Shown in pieces: positions 9,590 through 18,746 of a DNA stretch of 64,000 nt. Position 1 is the stretch's first letter, and each line of letters begins with the position of its first letter. The position numbers were made by a program, and so were the translations under genes. Below the pieces are notes generated by a model. The model ran no database searches. It worked only from the letters and a program-made list of their open reading frames with translations, and had not been told where the DNA came from. Origin of the DNA: Blattamonas nauphoetae (taxonomy: Eukaryota; Preaxostyla; Oxymonadida); contig JARBJD010000064.1 of the NCBI GenBank assembly GCA_033064195.1, forward strand, positions 1 through 64,000, in the 5' to 3' direction.

Positions 9590-9662
9590 GGGACGAGTAG
9601 TCGAGTGGTAAGTGCACGTACCACTAGGCTAGGAGTCCCAGGTTCGAACCCCGGAGGAAGCA
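9590..9662 (+). ncRNA. tRNA-like sequence with Pol III A and B boxes
   Basis: TAGTCGAGTGG (9598-9608) fits the A-box consensus, and GGTTCGAACCC (9641-9651) is a perfect B box with the T-loop TTCGAAC. The spacing is right for a tRNA. However, the presumed acceptor strands do not pair (5' GGACGAG, 3' AGGAAGC), and a strong 7-bp hairpin AGTGGTA/TACCACT lies where the D and anticodon arms should be. So it is probably a tRNA relic or tRNA-derived Pol III unit rather than a working tRNA. Confidence 0.4.
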
Positions 9663-9703
9663 ATAATTTGTCCGACGTCGGATTGCAAAAAATGAGATAA
9701 ATG

Positions 9704-9780
9704 TCAGAAACAGGGATCGCAACCCTGGGCCTTAGGGACTTGCCAACACACCAGGCAATAAAACCACCAGCTTCCTCCCT
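9704..9780 (-). ncRNA. second tRNA-like relic, opposite strand
   Basis: On the minus strand it begins GGAGGAAGCTGG and has a B-box-like GGTTGCGATCCC (plus 9713-9724). Its start is complementary to the 3' end of the first tRNA-like segment (GGAGGAAGC against GCTTCCTCC), and the internal GGCCTAAGGGACT-type segment resembles the partner. The two form an imperfect inverted pair about 40 nt apart. No full cloverleaf could be drawn. Confidence 0.3.
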
Positions 9781-10325
9781 CCCTAAGGTTTTGCACTTTT
9801 TTTGCCTATATGCAAAATCGAGTCCTCTATCGATTGCGAGTGGTTTCGAGTCTGGATCTCTGCTCGTTGTCGAGATACGAGTGTTTTCTCAAAAGAGGTT
9901 CACTTTTTTTCGAACTTTTTTGAATGAAGAATAACTCAGATCTCGACGAATACTCAACCAATTGTCATCTGGTTTCATTTGATCGATGCATCACATTGTT
10001 CTCGAGATTTTAGTTTTTATTTCAAGAATTTTCTCAATTGGGTTCCCAAATAAGCGCCAAATTAGTCATATTGAAAAAATCAAAAAGTCGAAAAAAGTGA
10101 CAAAATTTTCGAAATAAAGCAAAAATTTACTTCAAAATGGACGTTTTACAAGAGGTTAAAATATTGGACATATTTTTAGAATTTAGGCCAAATATTGATG
10201 TCATCAAAATGTCATAAATTCCTTTTAATACAAGATTCAAAAATGGTCAATCGGAATTGACTTTCAACTTTGGATTTCAACGATTATTTCAATCGGGTTC
10301 TCTATTCGTTCTCTATACTACTTCT

Positions 10326-11152
10326 GTCAGGATCGACGATTCGGGATGTGAATTCTGGAGGCTCAGTTTTGTGCTCGAATTCCTCCTTCTCCTCCCTCCT
10401 CTCCTCCCCCAACACCGACTCCGACCCTGAACAACCATCCATCACCTACCCCAATGGCACTTCCACTTCTTTTGTTGATGACGGCACAACCTATTCATTC
10501 GGATACAACGTCGACGATGGAAACACATTCGCCGTCTTCTCACACTGCCACTTCACAGGAGACATATCCGTCACAACCGTCCGTCCACTCACCTTCTATA
10601 AATACCTCGGCACCATCACCATCACCTCCTGCTCGTTCACCAACCTCACAGTGGTGGCTGCCGATGCCAGGAACTCACGCGGTGGATCTGTTTATATTGA
10701 CCAACAATCCAGTTTCTCGTACAAACCAGTTTCTGTGGAAAAGACGAACTTCACGAACATCAAAGCAAGCTTGTGCGGATCTGGGATGTACATCTTGGCA
10801 CAGCAGTCAATTTCGATTGACGAGTGCAGATTTGAAGAATGTGGGCCTGCCAGTGAAGGCTCTGCAGCGACTGGAGGATTAGATGTGTCTGTATACAATG
10901 ATGCTGCTGTCTCCACCATCAAAAATCTCGTCTTCGAGTCATGTTCTTCGAATTACAAGATTGGTGGGATGTACCTTGATGTCGGTGGACCCAGCCTTCT
11001 CTCTGATTGTCTATTCGATGGATGCTCTGCTTCTGGCTTCATGGCCGCAACTGGTGGCCTCCAAGTCTACTTCCGAAATATCGTGCCGACGGCTTTCACA
11101 CGCATGAATTTCACGGATTGCGAGAGTAATGATTATGTCGCTGGAATGGATT
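10326..11152 (+). pseudogene. receptor 1, N-terminal beta-helix part (interrupted)
   Basis: The frame encodes a cysteine- and serine-rich right-handed beta-helix (PMP/pectate-lyase-like) with repeating turns such as CHFTGDI, CSFTNL, CRFEECG, CLFDGCSAS and MNFTDCES. It belongs to the same family as the other receptors here, and its first ~60 aa closely match 31950-32160 (IRDV..GGS.LCSNSSFSSLLSSPN). The true start and signal peptide are missing because the virus-like element cuts in at about 10325. After GMDY at 11152 the gene is split by the DIRS-type element and resumes at 16418. It is therefore a fossil host gene. Confidence 0.8.
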
Positions 11153-11205
11153 ACCACACAGTGCTCTCGCTCAGCCTGAGTAGTGAGGTGTAAAGGGTCG
11201 GTGGA
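11152..11205. repeat. Left inverted terminal repeat of DIRS-type element 1
   Basis: It contains CCACACAGTGCTCTCGCTC followed by AGCCTGAGTAGTGAGGTG. The second part is inverted at 15765-15800. The region 11206-11600 between the repeat and the internal complementary region has no convincing gene. Confidence 0.75.
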
Positions 11206-11607
11206 TTGACACCGAGAATGAAGCAATCGAATGAATCAAATTATGTTGTGAGAGTCTCCCTCGTTCAGGAGATGGTCTCATCAGATTAGTGCGTTGACTC
11301 CTAGGCTGAACACTGATGTTTTTCTGCTCCAAGGATGTTCTCACTTGAAGGAGACAACACTGAGTGCTCTCGCGGAGGAAGTTCAAGGCAGCTCCAGTGG
11401 ATCCGAGGATACCAGACTGGAGGAGGCATTGCCTGGCTAGAGCGAGAATTAAGAAGAAAGTGAAGGGTTCAAGGAATCAGAAGAAATGAAGACTGAACTG
11501 ATTGGATGTTTTCAAGAAACGAGAAAGATGGGATGTGAGAAGAAAGGAAGACAGTCGACGATGAGCGACAATAGTTGGGTTAAACCCGACGCCAGAGTAT
11601 CTGATGG

Positions 11608-12762
11608 CTACTCTGAGCGAGAGCACTGTGTGGTAATACAGGCTCCAGCTGAAGCGATGAGCCTGTTATCCACACAGGGCTCTCGCTCAGCCTGAGTATC
11701 ACAAGTCGGTGATTGCCAGTTGTGTGTGCCAAGTCCTACCGTGTCATCCGCGTTCGGCAGATTCAGTTGGTCAGCAATCCGAGTCTGGAGGTCTGCTCTG
11801 TCAGCGACTCGGATGTTGTACCATGTCTGTGCGGCGGTTGAGTTGATATTCCACCCAACCAAAGCGTTGATATCGCCCCAGTCCATCTCCTGAACAGATC
11901 TAAGATAAGAGATCATCGCATGTTTGATTGTGTAGCCTCCAAAGATTGACGGGAGTCCTAGCTCTTTCAAGATCGTTTTCGTCTCTTCGCGAATACGTTG
12001 GATCGACAACCCTTGGAGGGTTGTGACTTCAACCCAAACTGGCATTGACGGTGGGAGTGTTTGTGACTGGTCCTCCCGCTTCGCATTGAAGAGAACGAGC
12101 ACCCGTTGCTGATGATCTCTGAGGGCGTGGAACGGGGAGATCGACGTCTGACGAATTGAAGTCACAGTTCTGTGAACTTTGCTGAGAATGTTCTGTTTTA
12201 CAGACACGAGGAGCTCGGCTCTTGGTGGCTCCACATCGAACCTCCATGTCACCGCTTCCCACGTGAGTCTCTGCAATTCAGCTTGTCTCAAACAGGTGAA
12301 GACCATCACCAATGCGAGTGTTCTTCGTTGTTGCTTCATAAAGTCGACCTCTGAAATCCATCTGCTCTCTCCGGCCCATTTGAATAGCAACTCTATGTTC
12401 CACATGATATCATATTTCCTTTGAGGTGGTGCTGTGGTCCTCTTGTTGATTTCCTTTTGACATTTCTTCCATATGGGTGAGTCTTCGCGGAGAGTCTTTG
12501 GGTTGAGGAGACAGAGTGTGGAGCGTACAGTTGTAGCGATGTCCATTGTCGACTTCTTCTCGCCGAACTTGTCGAACAACCAATTTGTAAAATTCAGCAA
12601 GTGGGCTTCGATGAGTTCCCCGGACACAAGTTCTTCGTCCGCAATGTCTCTTTCGTCGGCGAACTCATCAAGAAGTGTGAAAGCTCTCCTCCACTTTCTT
12701 CGCACATCACGAGATTGTGGAAGGAATCTGTCTGCTGCCTTCTCGTCTATCTTGGCTACCAC
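11608..12762 (-). CDS. tyrosine recombinase of DIRS-type element 1
   Basis: 384 aa. An N-terminal helical SAM-like region (RDVRRKWRRAFTLLDEF) precedes the catalytic domain with the first Arg in CLRQAELQRLTWEAV, a His motif in YTIKHAMISYL, and the VGWNINSTAAQTWYN block holding the Trp and the presumed nucleophilic Tyr. The enzyme would integrate the circular DNA copy by site-specific recombination, which explains the lack of target duplication. Its last ~30 residues read through the internal complementary region, so the end of the protein doubles as a structural repeat. It overlaps the upstream RT frame by 7 nt. Confidence 0.85.
   Translation of the reverse strand: MVAKIDEKAADRFLPQSRDVRRKWRRAFTLLDEFADERDIADEELVSGELIEAHLLNFTNWLFDKFGEKKSTMDIATTVRSTLCLLNPKTLREDSPIWKKCQKEINKRTTAPPQRKYDIMWNIELLFKWAGESRWISEVDFMKQQRRTLALVMVFTCLRQAELQRLTWEAVTWRFDVEPPRAELLVSVKQNILSKVHRTVTSIRQTSISPFHALRDHQQRVLVLFNAKREDQSQTLPPSMPVWVEVTTLQGLSIQRIREETKTILKELGLPSIFGGYTIKHAMISYLRSVQEMDWGDINALVGWNINSTAAQTWYNIRVADRADLQTRIADQLNLPNADDTVGLGTHNWQSPTCDTQAEREPCVDNRLIASAGACITTQCSRSE
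11617..11700. repeat. Internal complementary region of DIRS-type element 1
   Basis: The first half (GAGCGAGAGCACTGTGTGG) is the complement of the left outer end at 11153-11171. The second half (from ATACAGGCTCCAGCTGAAGC) is the complement of the right outer end at 16372-16417. It provides the template that joins the two ends into a circle in DIRS replication. Confidence 0.85.
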
Positions 12763-14717
12763 TCTGAGCTGACTAAAGAAGTGTTCTCCTGCTTCGTTTT
12801 GATCTGATGGAAACCGACTCCCACCAGTCCTGGTGGGAGTCTTTGTCTTCCTTCCTCAGAGTCTTCCAGAGACAAGCTTTGACTTGTCATCTTCATTATC
12901 GTCTCGTATGATCCGAGCGTTCGGCGAGTCGGGCACAGCTGGTGGTACAGGTGTGTCCAGGACTGGCCTTCCCAACTGGGAACAACGAGCACCGCTTGGC
13001 ATGATGAGTGTTGCAGTTTCCGGAGGACCTTGCCGATCAGTCGGATGGGAGGGTGGATCCACAGCTTCTTTCCCTCCCAGTCCTGAACCAGTGCGTCTGT
13101 CGCTGTCGCTTCTGGCTCGCTGTTGAGCGACCAGTACTCTTCGAGAAGGCGGGTTTCTCGGGACGCAAATGCGTCCACATCTGGTTTCCATTCCAGATTG
13201 GAGACTAGCTGCTGGAAGATCGCTGGGAGGATCTGGTACTCTCCCAACGGGTGGAGGCGACTGAGAGAGTCTGCCACGACGTTGTATATTCCTCTGATGT
13301 GTTCCACTTCTACTATCGTGATCCCTGTCTTCATACACCGAGACCAAACTGCTGTTGTCGGTGAGAGCAGGTTCCTTCCTCCCTTCCACTTCTGCAGATT
13401 GAACTTTGTTGATGTGTTGTCTGTTCGCACTTTCAAATTGGATATCTTCTCCTTCTTCAGGATGTGTCTTGACATCTTGACCGCTCGCTCCACCGCCATT
13501 GTCTCCTTCACGTTGATTGAATGTGGGAGTGTCTTGGTTGACCATTGACCGAACATCGGAACCGAGTGATTCTTCCACTCGAGCACTGCCCCCCATCCCT
13601 TCTCTGAGGCATCTGTTGTCAGGCAGGCTTGATGTGTTGGTGGTACTATTAGCTGTGGTCTGTTCCGCTTGAGTGCTGTGGTCCAGAATGAAAGATCTCC
13701 CAAGACTGACGGGTTCAGACGACAGGATCCATTCCATCCCGTCAGTCTTAGTCCTCTCTGAAGTGTTCGATGCAATGCCCCCAGATACAGAGATGACTGA
13801 TTGTGTTGTGGGTGAAGTGAATTCAGTTTCCCGATCAGTTTGGCGAGCGATCGGTTTGTCACCTTCTTCCGTCCGAGTGCGAGGGACACAGTCTTTGAAG
13901 TAGTTTTGATATACGCTGATTGTTTTGCTGGTGGTGTTCTGAATGTGCCCTCCTTCAGGTCCAGGGACCATCCTAGGAAGTCCAACTGTTGGGTTGGTTC
14001 CAGGATCAACTTGTCCATTGCAATCAACCAACCCAAGTCCTTCAGGAACTGTAACACTTCCAACGTGACTGCACTGAGATGTGCAGGGTTCTGGTGGAGA
14101 AGGATGATGTCGTCCATGTATGCCAAAACTCGCAGGTTCCACCGTTGACGGATGTGGACGATGGCTGGACGGAGGATTTTGGTGAATACGCGTGGGGCAT
14201 GCTTGATTCCAAAAGGCATTGTCTGGTACAGATAGTCACTGTTCTGAAATCTGAAACCCAGGAAGCGTTGAAATTCCGGCTGAACATCCACGTGATGAAA
14301 GGCTTGTTTGATGTCGATCACTGTCGCGAAGTCGTTTGCTTGTATCATCAGTCGTAGCGTTGAGAAGTCCTCGAAGCGAAAACTCCGATCTTTGATTTCC
14401 TCGTTTAGTTGCGAACAGTCGAGAATTTTGCGGTGCGTTCCGTCCTTCTTCGGTATCATAAACGTCTTGTTCCACCACAGAACTTCTCCGGTGGTGGCTT
14501 CCCTGACAACGGCTGTCTGCATCTCCCTCTTCAATTCTTGGCTGAACAGGTGCTCTAGACGGGGGGACGCTGAGAATGGGTGAGGTGAAGCTGTCCCGAT
14601 GAGCCTTGCCTCGCTGTTTGGGGTCTTCCACTCCCCAAACATTCCTTTTGTCACTCTCTTGTCGCCACTGATTGCTCGCCATCGTTCCATTTGTGTCTTC
14701 AGTCTGTGTTTCATCAA
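12756..14717 (-). CDS. reverse transcriptase-RNase H of DIRS-type element 1
   Basis: 653 aa. RT motifs in order: KKDGTHRKILDCSQLN, FATVIDIKQAFHHV (first catalytic Asp), MPFGIKHAPRVFTK, and AYMDDIILL with the YMDD box. The RNase H domain follows: TTDASEKGWGAVL (first Asp), KETMAVERA (Glu), VRTDNTSTKF (Asp), ending at VVADSLSRLHPLGEY. A C-terminal domain (VDAFASRETRLLEEY) is typical of DIRS/Ngaro polyproteins after RNase H. It is one uninterrupted frame with all catalytic residues visible. Confidence 0.9.
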   Translation of the reverse strand: MMKHRLKTQMERWRAISGDKRVTKGMFGEWKTPNSEARLIGTASPHPFSASPRLEHLFSQELKREMQTAVVREATTGEVLWWNKTFMIPKKDGTHRKILDCSQLNEEIKDRSFRFEDFSTLRLMIQANDFATVIDIKQAFHHVDVQPEFQRFLGFRFQNSDYLYQTMPFGIKHAPRVFTKILRPAIVHIRQRWNLRVLAYMDDIILLHQNPAHLSAVTLEVLQFLKDLGWLIAMDKLILEPTQQLDFLGWSLDLKEGTFRTPPAKQSAYIKTTSKTVSLALGRKKVTNRSLAKLIGKLNSLHPQHNQSSLYLGALHRTLQRGLRLTGWNGSCRLNPSVLGDLSFWTTALKRNRPQLIVPPTHQACLTTDASEKGWGAVLEWKNHSVPMFGQWSTKTLPHSINVKETMAVERAVKMSRHILKKEKISNLKVRTDNTSTKFNLQKWKGGRNLLSPTTAVWSRCMKTGITIVEVEHIRGIYNVVADSLSRLHPLGEYQILPAIFQQLVSNLEWKPDVDAFASRETRLLEEYWSLNSEPEATATDALVQDWEGKKLWIHPPIRLIGKVLRKLQHSSCQAVLVVPSWEGQSWTHLYHQLCPTRRTLGSYETIMKMTSQSLSLEDSEEGRQRLPPGLVGVGFHQIKTKQENTSLVSSEW

Positions 14718-14740
14718 TGGAATGTGTTGGGTTGGATTGA

Positions 14741-15781
14741 CTACTGTGGTTTTCGGCTCCCAGGCGGCTTGTTGAGGGGACGATATGATCTGTAGCTTCG
14801 GTTCGATCGGGGATGGAAGTTGGCTTGGTTGTCTTCCATCCCCTCCCCTCGAAAAAAGTCCGTGTCGTGGCGCACACTCGCGAGTACTTGTGGTTCTCCA
14901 ACTTCGGTTTGGATCTCAAGTGCTTGGGCAACATCCGTCCAGTTCTTATTCCGCAGATATCGCTGAGCCTGAACTTTTGTGGCAGCATCTGCGACACAGC
15001 ACGTGACCTGCGTCCATTGCCGTAGTAGTTCATCAGGTACGTCTATTCTTTTCATGCTAACGAGCAATTCAGACAAGGCTGAGAGGGCGACGAGAAGGCT
15101 ATCGACTGCCGCCTTAGCAATAGTGTCAATCTTTCCAGGCATGTCGTTGGGGCGAAGGGCGTCTTTTGTCTTGCTGGCGATTTTGAAAGCCGGGCGGAGG
15201 TACTCAGTTGAACCTCTGACTTCATCAAGGACTTCTGCTGGGAGAGTCGAAGATAGCCAATCGAGAGAAAACTTTGGGATGTACATCTGAATCAATTTCT
15301 GCGACGTTAAGGCATAGCTGCGAAGATTCTGATGTGGTTGTGATGGGACCAGCTGCAAGCGAGTATCTGACTCTGATAGGTCACTACTGCAATCGATTTG
15401 TGCTGATCCATCGGTCTTTCTTTTGTGTTTCACTTTCTTTTGAGTCTGTGTGGGTTTTGGAGGGATCCGCTTTCGTTTCTCCAACAGAAGATGTGATGTC
15501 TCATCATCTGAACTATCGGAGTTGGAGTCGGAATCGATGAACCTTTCTCGTTCATTCCTTCGGTTTTGATGCCTGGGTTCAGTCTTTTCCTTATTTTCTC
15601 CAACAATACTGTGCAAAACTGTTGCGAATGTGGCTGCAAATTGCTCGACGGCGGGGCCAACCCAGGCTGGTGGGTCCGTAGCGGGGGTTGTCCGGCGGTC
15701 ATTTTCGGTTTGTTGCGATGATTTGTTTTGGAATTCGTGATTCATTCGAGGTGTTTGATCTACCGACCCTTTACACCTCAC
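14741..15781 (-). CDS. gag-like protein of DIRS-type element 1
   Basis: Up to 346 aa. The first ATG lies in the terminal repeat, and a more likely start is the Met of MNHEFQNKS near 15748. It has a low-complexity acidic/serine stretch (DSDSNSDSSDDE), a basic run (KKVKHKRK) and a helical C-terminal half (SALSELLVSMKRIDVPDELL). No zinc knuckle is seen. It is the first gene on the minus strand, ahead of the RT frame, which matches the gag position in DIRS elements. Function is inferred from position. Confidence 0.65.
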   Translation of the reverse strand: MRCKGSVDQTPRMNHEFQNKSSQQTENDRRTTPATDPPAWVGPAVEQFAATFATVLHSIVGENKEKTEPRHQNRRNERERFIDSDSNSDSSDDETSHLLLEKRKRIPPKPTQTQKKVKHKRKTDGSAQIDCSSDLSESDTRLQLVPSQPHQNLRSYALTSQKLIQMYIPKFSLDWLSSTLPAEVLDEVRGSTEYLRPAFKIASKTKDALRPNDMPGKIDTIAKAAVDSLLVALSALSELLVSMKRIDVPDELLRQWTQVTCCVADAATKVQAQRYLRNKNWTDVAQALEIQTEVGEPQVLASVRHDTDFFRGEGMEDNQANFHPRSNRSYRSYRPLNKPPGSRKPQ

Positions 15782-15805
15782 TACTCAGGCTGAGCGAGAG
15801 CCCTG
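15765..15805. repeat. Right inverted terminal repeat of DIRS-type element 1 (split)
   Basis: This is the reverse complement of the left repeat core. The repeat is cut after GAGCCCTG by a 566-bp element and resumes at 16372-16417 (GAGCCCTGTGTGG to GAGCCTGTAT). Confidence 0.8.
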
Positions 15806-16371
15806 GGCTTGGGTTTAGTATGTCGGGTTGGGTTTAGTACGTCGGGTTGGGTTTAGTATATCGGGTTGAAGGTTTAGTATGTCGGGTCGACTTTATTTCA
15901 TATATCATTTTCAAAATTAAGATGTTATTGTGATTTTCTTCATTTTTGTTGACATTATCATCGTTTCGCAGCTGAATGATTGAGAAAAATGTCTCTGATT
16001 CACTACGATCCTCATCTCATTGTTTCACTGTTTTGTGTTCTAGGTCGATTCAAAATCTATGATCGAACAAGTAATAGAATATTGTTATAATCTCACAAAT
16101 GGATGTATATTGAAGGGAAAATTCACTGTTTGTTGACAATAGAGAGAAAAAATTGACAAAGAAAAAGTGAAAGTTTTCCATGTTTTTTCTCGACAGTCCC
16201 TTGTGAAAAGTCATCTCATGAAATGAAAACAACGTTATAATGATTCATAGTATCCCACTCAATCATTATTTTATCAATATTCTTTCTTCACCAGGCATAA
16301 ATCAGGAAAACAACACATCAGTTTTCCGACCCGACATACTTTTTTTCGACCCGACATACTAAACCCATGCC
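15806..16371. mobile_element. Non-autonomous DNA element (hAT-like MITE) in the DIRS repeat
   Basis: 566 bp with no coding capacity. The ends read GGC[T/A]TGGGTTTAGTATGTC and its complement. The target duplication is exactly 8 bp, GAGCCCTG, at 15798-15805 and 16372-16379. The uninterrupted site can be read at 11675-11690, which proves the insertion. An internal 19-bp unit (GGGTTTAGTATGTCGGGTT) is repeated about four times at the left and twice, reversed, at the right, like subterminal transposase-binding sites. The 8-bp duplication suggests hAT mobilisation; the autonomous partner is not in the window. Confidence 0.8.
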
Positions 16372-16417
16372 GAGCCCTGTGTGGATTACAGGCTCATCGC
16401 TTCAGCTGGAGCCTGTA

Positions 16418-18746
16418 TATGTATCCAAGCTGTGACATCATAATGACCGACTTCCGCTTTCTCCGATGCACAACAGGCAGTGAATGGAAGAGCGGTTATG
16501 CTGGAGGATTCTTCGCTTCACTTTCCTCAACGAAAACGATGACTGTGAAGGACTGTTCTTTTGTAGAGTGTACGTCGGCCAACCTTGGTGGTGCCTTCGC
16601 TGTGTCCGGATTTAAATCCTGTGTGGTCTCTGATTGTCTGGTGAATCATTGCTTTTCCGATGCGAGTGGAGCGATCAGATTTGACCAGACGAGCGCACAA
16701 TCAGTATCGATCTCTCTCAATCGAGTCGCATTCATCAATAACTCGATTGGGCCGAATGGAGACCGTTCCGTGTCCACGTGCGTTCCGGAAGACACACCCG
16801 GTTTTGTTGACGTGTCAATGAACTTTATGTTCGGTGACTCTGGACGAACACTCTCGTTTATTGACTGCTTCACGACGTGTGTCACTGACAGCATTGGAAT
16901 GCACGCGATTGTCAATCCCTACCCTCCTGAGGAGTCGATTGTGCGAGTCGATGACGACGAGTTCAAAAAGATCGGGCCACTGTTGACGGAAGGAGTGGAA
17001 CTCTCGTATGATTGTCTGTCAGGAATAATGGAGTTGGAGATGAAGGGGAAGATTCCAAATGCGTCACAGAAATATCAAGTGACATTTCGAAACGAAGGGA
17101 ACAAGACAGATGTGAAGGGAGTGTTCGAATTTGTGAATGGGAAGGGCACACTGACATCGCCATCTCCATCGTTGACTCTCGATTTCTCGACGTCGTACAC
17201 AATCACGTCAATTGTTGGAATTGTTCCCTCTTCGTCTTCGTCTCCCTCCAATGCCCTCACATTCCCGCTGGCAGCGTGGGCGTTCAACCTCGCTTCGACA
17301 CCATCCTTCGTCTCCTTCACCACACCCGAACAACCACCCACTCTCATCGGAGCCAAATCTCAACTCGTCTCAAAGGACCAGCCATTTGCCATTGTTTCAC
17401 TTTTGCTCAGCGAAGAGGTGAAAGGATCATACGAGATTGTTGTGGAGGAAGAAGGGAATGACATCGCCATCAAAGTCGAATTCGACGAATCGTCGAAGAT
17501 CGGTGGATCGTCTGGCTTTGTTGTGGTTGGAGAAGATCGCTTGCTGACACACGACACAACATACACAATCAAGTCCATCACACGATTGACAAACTCAGAA
17601 TCGCCATTTGTGTGGATGAACGAGACGATCACATTCCACATCCCCAAATCATCGTATGTCCCTCCAGAGGAACCAGAAAACCCAGAACCAGAAGACCCAG
17701 TTGAACCCAAACCTGAACCTGAGGATCCCACAGACCCAAAAAAAGGCGATGATAAGAAAGCGATGTTACCAGGCACGAAGAAACTTCTGAGCTGGCTAAT
17801 TCCTCTCGTCTCGAGCCTACTCATCGCTCTGGTTCTCGCAGTCGTCATCATCGTTCTCCTCCGTCGCCGAAAGGTGAAATCGGAGACATCTCTGAAGGAA
17901 TTTGATGAACAAACAGACGACCAGGTGGACGAGAAAGTCGAAGTCGAGGAATTGGCTCCAGACCACACGAATGGACAGATCCCTCCACAAGCACTCAGCC
18001 ACTCCAACTTCAGACCCGACAACAGCCTTCTCCCGACCGAAGAGGGTCGTCAGCCGGAGTCATCGAAAGCTGACGCTCTTGAGTACCTGGTTGAGGTGAT
18101 GAAATGCAGTGGAGACTTCGCTGTGTCGACAACTCTAATGGACACCACACTTTACAGTGCAATACATACTGAGAAGAGAGATCTTCGAAACCGTGAAATT
18201 GGTGTGCAGATTGTGAATGGATTGAAGCAGGTTGTTGCTCATCGTGGACGGAGTGATGTTCTGACTCAACTGTCGCCACACTGGATTCTTCTTGATTCAG
18301 CTGGGAATGTTCACCTGAAACTTGAGATGAACTCAACTGAAGCTGAACAAGCAGCACTCCTGGCTCAGAAACAACAGAACCCAAATGCGATTGGGGCAGA
18401 AGGAGAGAAGTGTGGGATGGATGGTCTTCGCTGGCGATCACCCGAAGTGGTTGCTGGAAGTGGACAGGTGGATGGACACAAGGCGTCAGTTTTTAGTCTT
18501 GGCCTGATCTTGTGGGAGATTGAGACTGGTCTTGTTCCGTACGGAGAAGTTGATGCTGTTGTTGCTCAGCGTCAGTCTGGGACTGGGATTCCTCCAAATA
18601 TGTCAGCTTTGCATGACGTGGAGTTCGTCGCGATGCTGACGCGATGTCTGTCAGTGAATCCGAAAGAACGACCAACACTGACCGAAGTTGGCGAGTTCCT
18701 GTCATCGCACAAAAACGAGTCAGCAGTCGCGGAATCTCAGATTTAG
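16418..18746 (+). pseudogene. receptor 1, C-terminal part with TM and pseudokinase
   Basis: This continues the receptor interrupted at 11152. It holds the last beta-helix turns (CSFVECTSANLGGAF, CLVNHCFSDASGAI), two or three Ig-like repeats, and a proline/glutamate linker (PEEPENPEPEDPVEPKPEP). One transmembrane helix follows (WLIPLVSSLLIALVLAVVII) with a basic stop-transfer RRRK, and then a ~250-aa kinase-like domain. That domain keeps the late subdomains (RWRSPEV, SVFSLGLILWEIETGLVPYG, CLSVNPKERPTLTEV) but has SPHWILL in place of HRDxxxxN and no DFG or catalytic Lys. It is a pseudokinase. The frame is open to its own stop. Confidence 0.85.

Larger units (their letters stand above)
8425..10322. 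repeat. Direct-repeat partner of 1-890 (right end of element)
   Basis: It contains the same ordered blocks as 1-890 plus the extra 154-aa gene (8709-9173) and a ~130-bp pair of tRNA-like segments (9590-9780). Its last bases, CTATACTACTT, abut host receptor sequence. The stretch 9210-10320 carries no convincing protein gene. Confidence 0.7.
1..10325. mobile_element. Virus-like element (Polinton/PLV-like), partial
   Basis: A run of compact genes unlike the host genes around it: two long related capsid-like frames, small virion-type proteins and a fibre-like protein on the other strand. Most gene starts carry the same T-rich motif about 10-50 nt upstream. The right end lies at about 10325, where sequence homologous to host receptor genes (compare 31950-32160) abruptly begins. 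The left end is not in the window, and bases 1-890 belong to a second related copy. No DNA polymerase, packaging ATPase, cysteine protease or viral integrase is visible, so it is either a partial copy or a capsid-only unit. It looks broken, with roughly four to five breaks across its genes, while some frames are still open, which suggests a moderately old insertion. Polinton/PLV is inferred from gene content; no search was run. Confidence 0.65.
11152..16417 (-). mobile_element. DIRS-type tyrosine-recombinase retroelement 1
   Basis: Three long minus-strand frames are present in the order gag-like, reverse transcriptase/RNase H, tyrosine recombinase. The inverted terminal repeats share a core, GCTCTCGCTCAGCCTGAGTA, near 11165 and reversed near 15795. 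An internal complementary region at 11617-11700 joins the complements of the two outermost ends (AGCACTGTGTGG next to ATACAGGCTCC). That is the diagnostic DIRS layout, with no target duplication expected. It sits inside receptor 1, and its right terminal repeat is split by a 566-bp element. The coding frames are all open and the copy looks largely whole, so it is probably fairly young. Confidence 0.88.

Noticed and set aside
9590-9662. A functional tRNA gene
   Set aside because: The Pol III boxes are good, but the acceptor stem does not pair and the D/anticodon region folds into a different hairpin; kept only as tRNA-like.
12856-14142. 428-aa minus-strand frame overlapping the first reverse transcriptase
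   Set aside because: It is a shifted frame over the RT/RNase H gene with no domain signal and an odd composition.
15806-15900. Four 19-bp direct repeats resembling a short CRISPR array
   Set aside because: The units are contiguous with no spacers, diverged, and located at the end of a MITE with an inverted counterpart; they are subterminal repeats.
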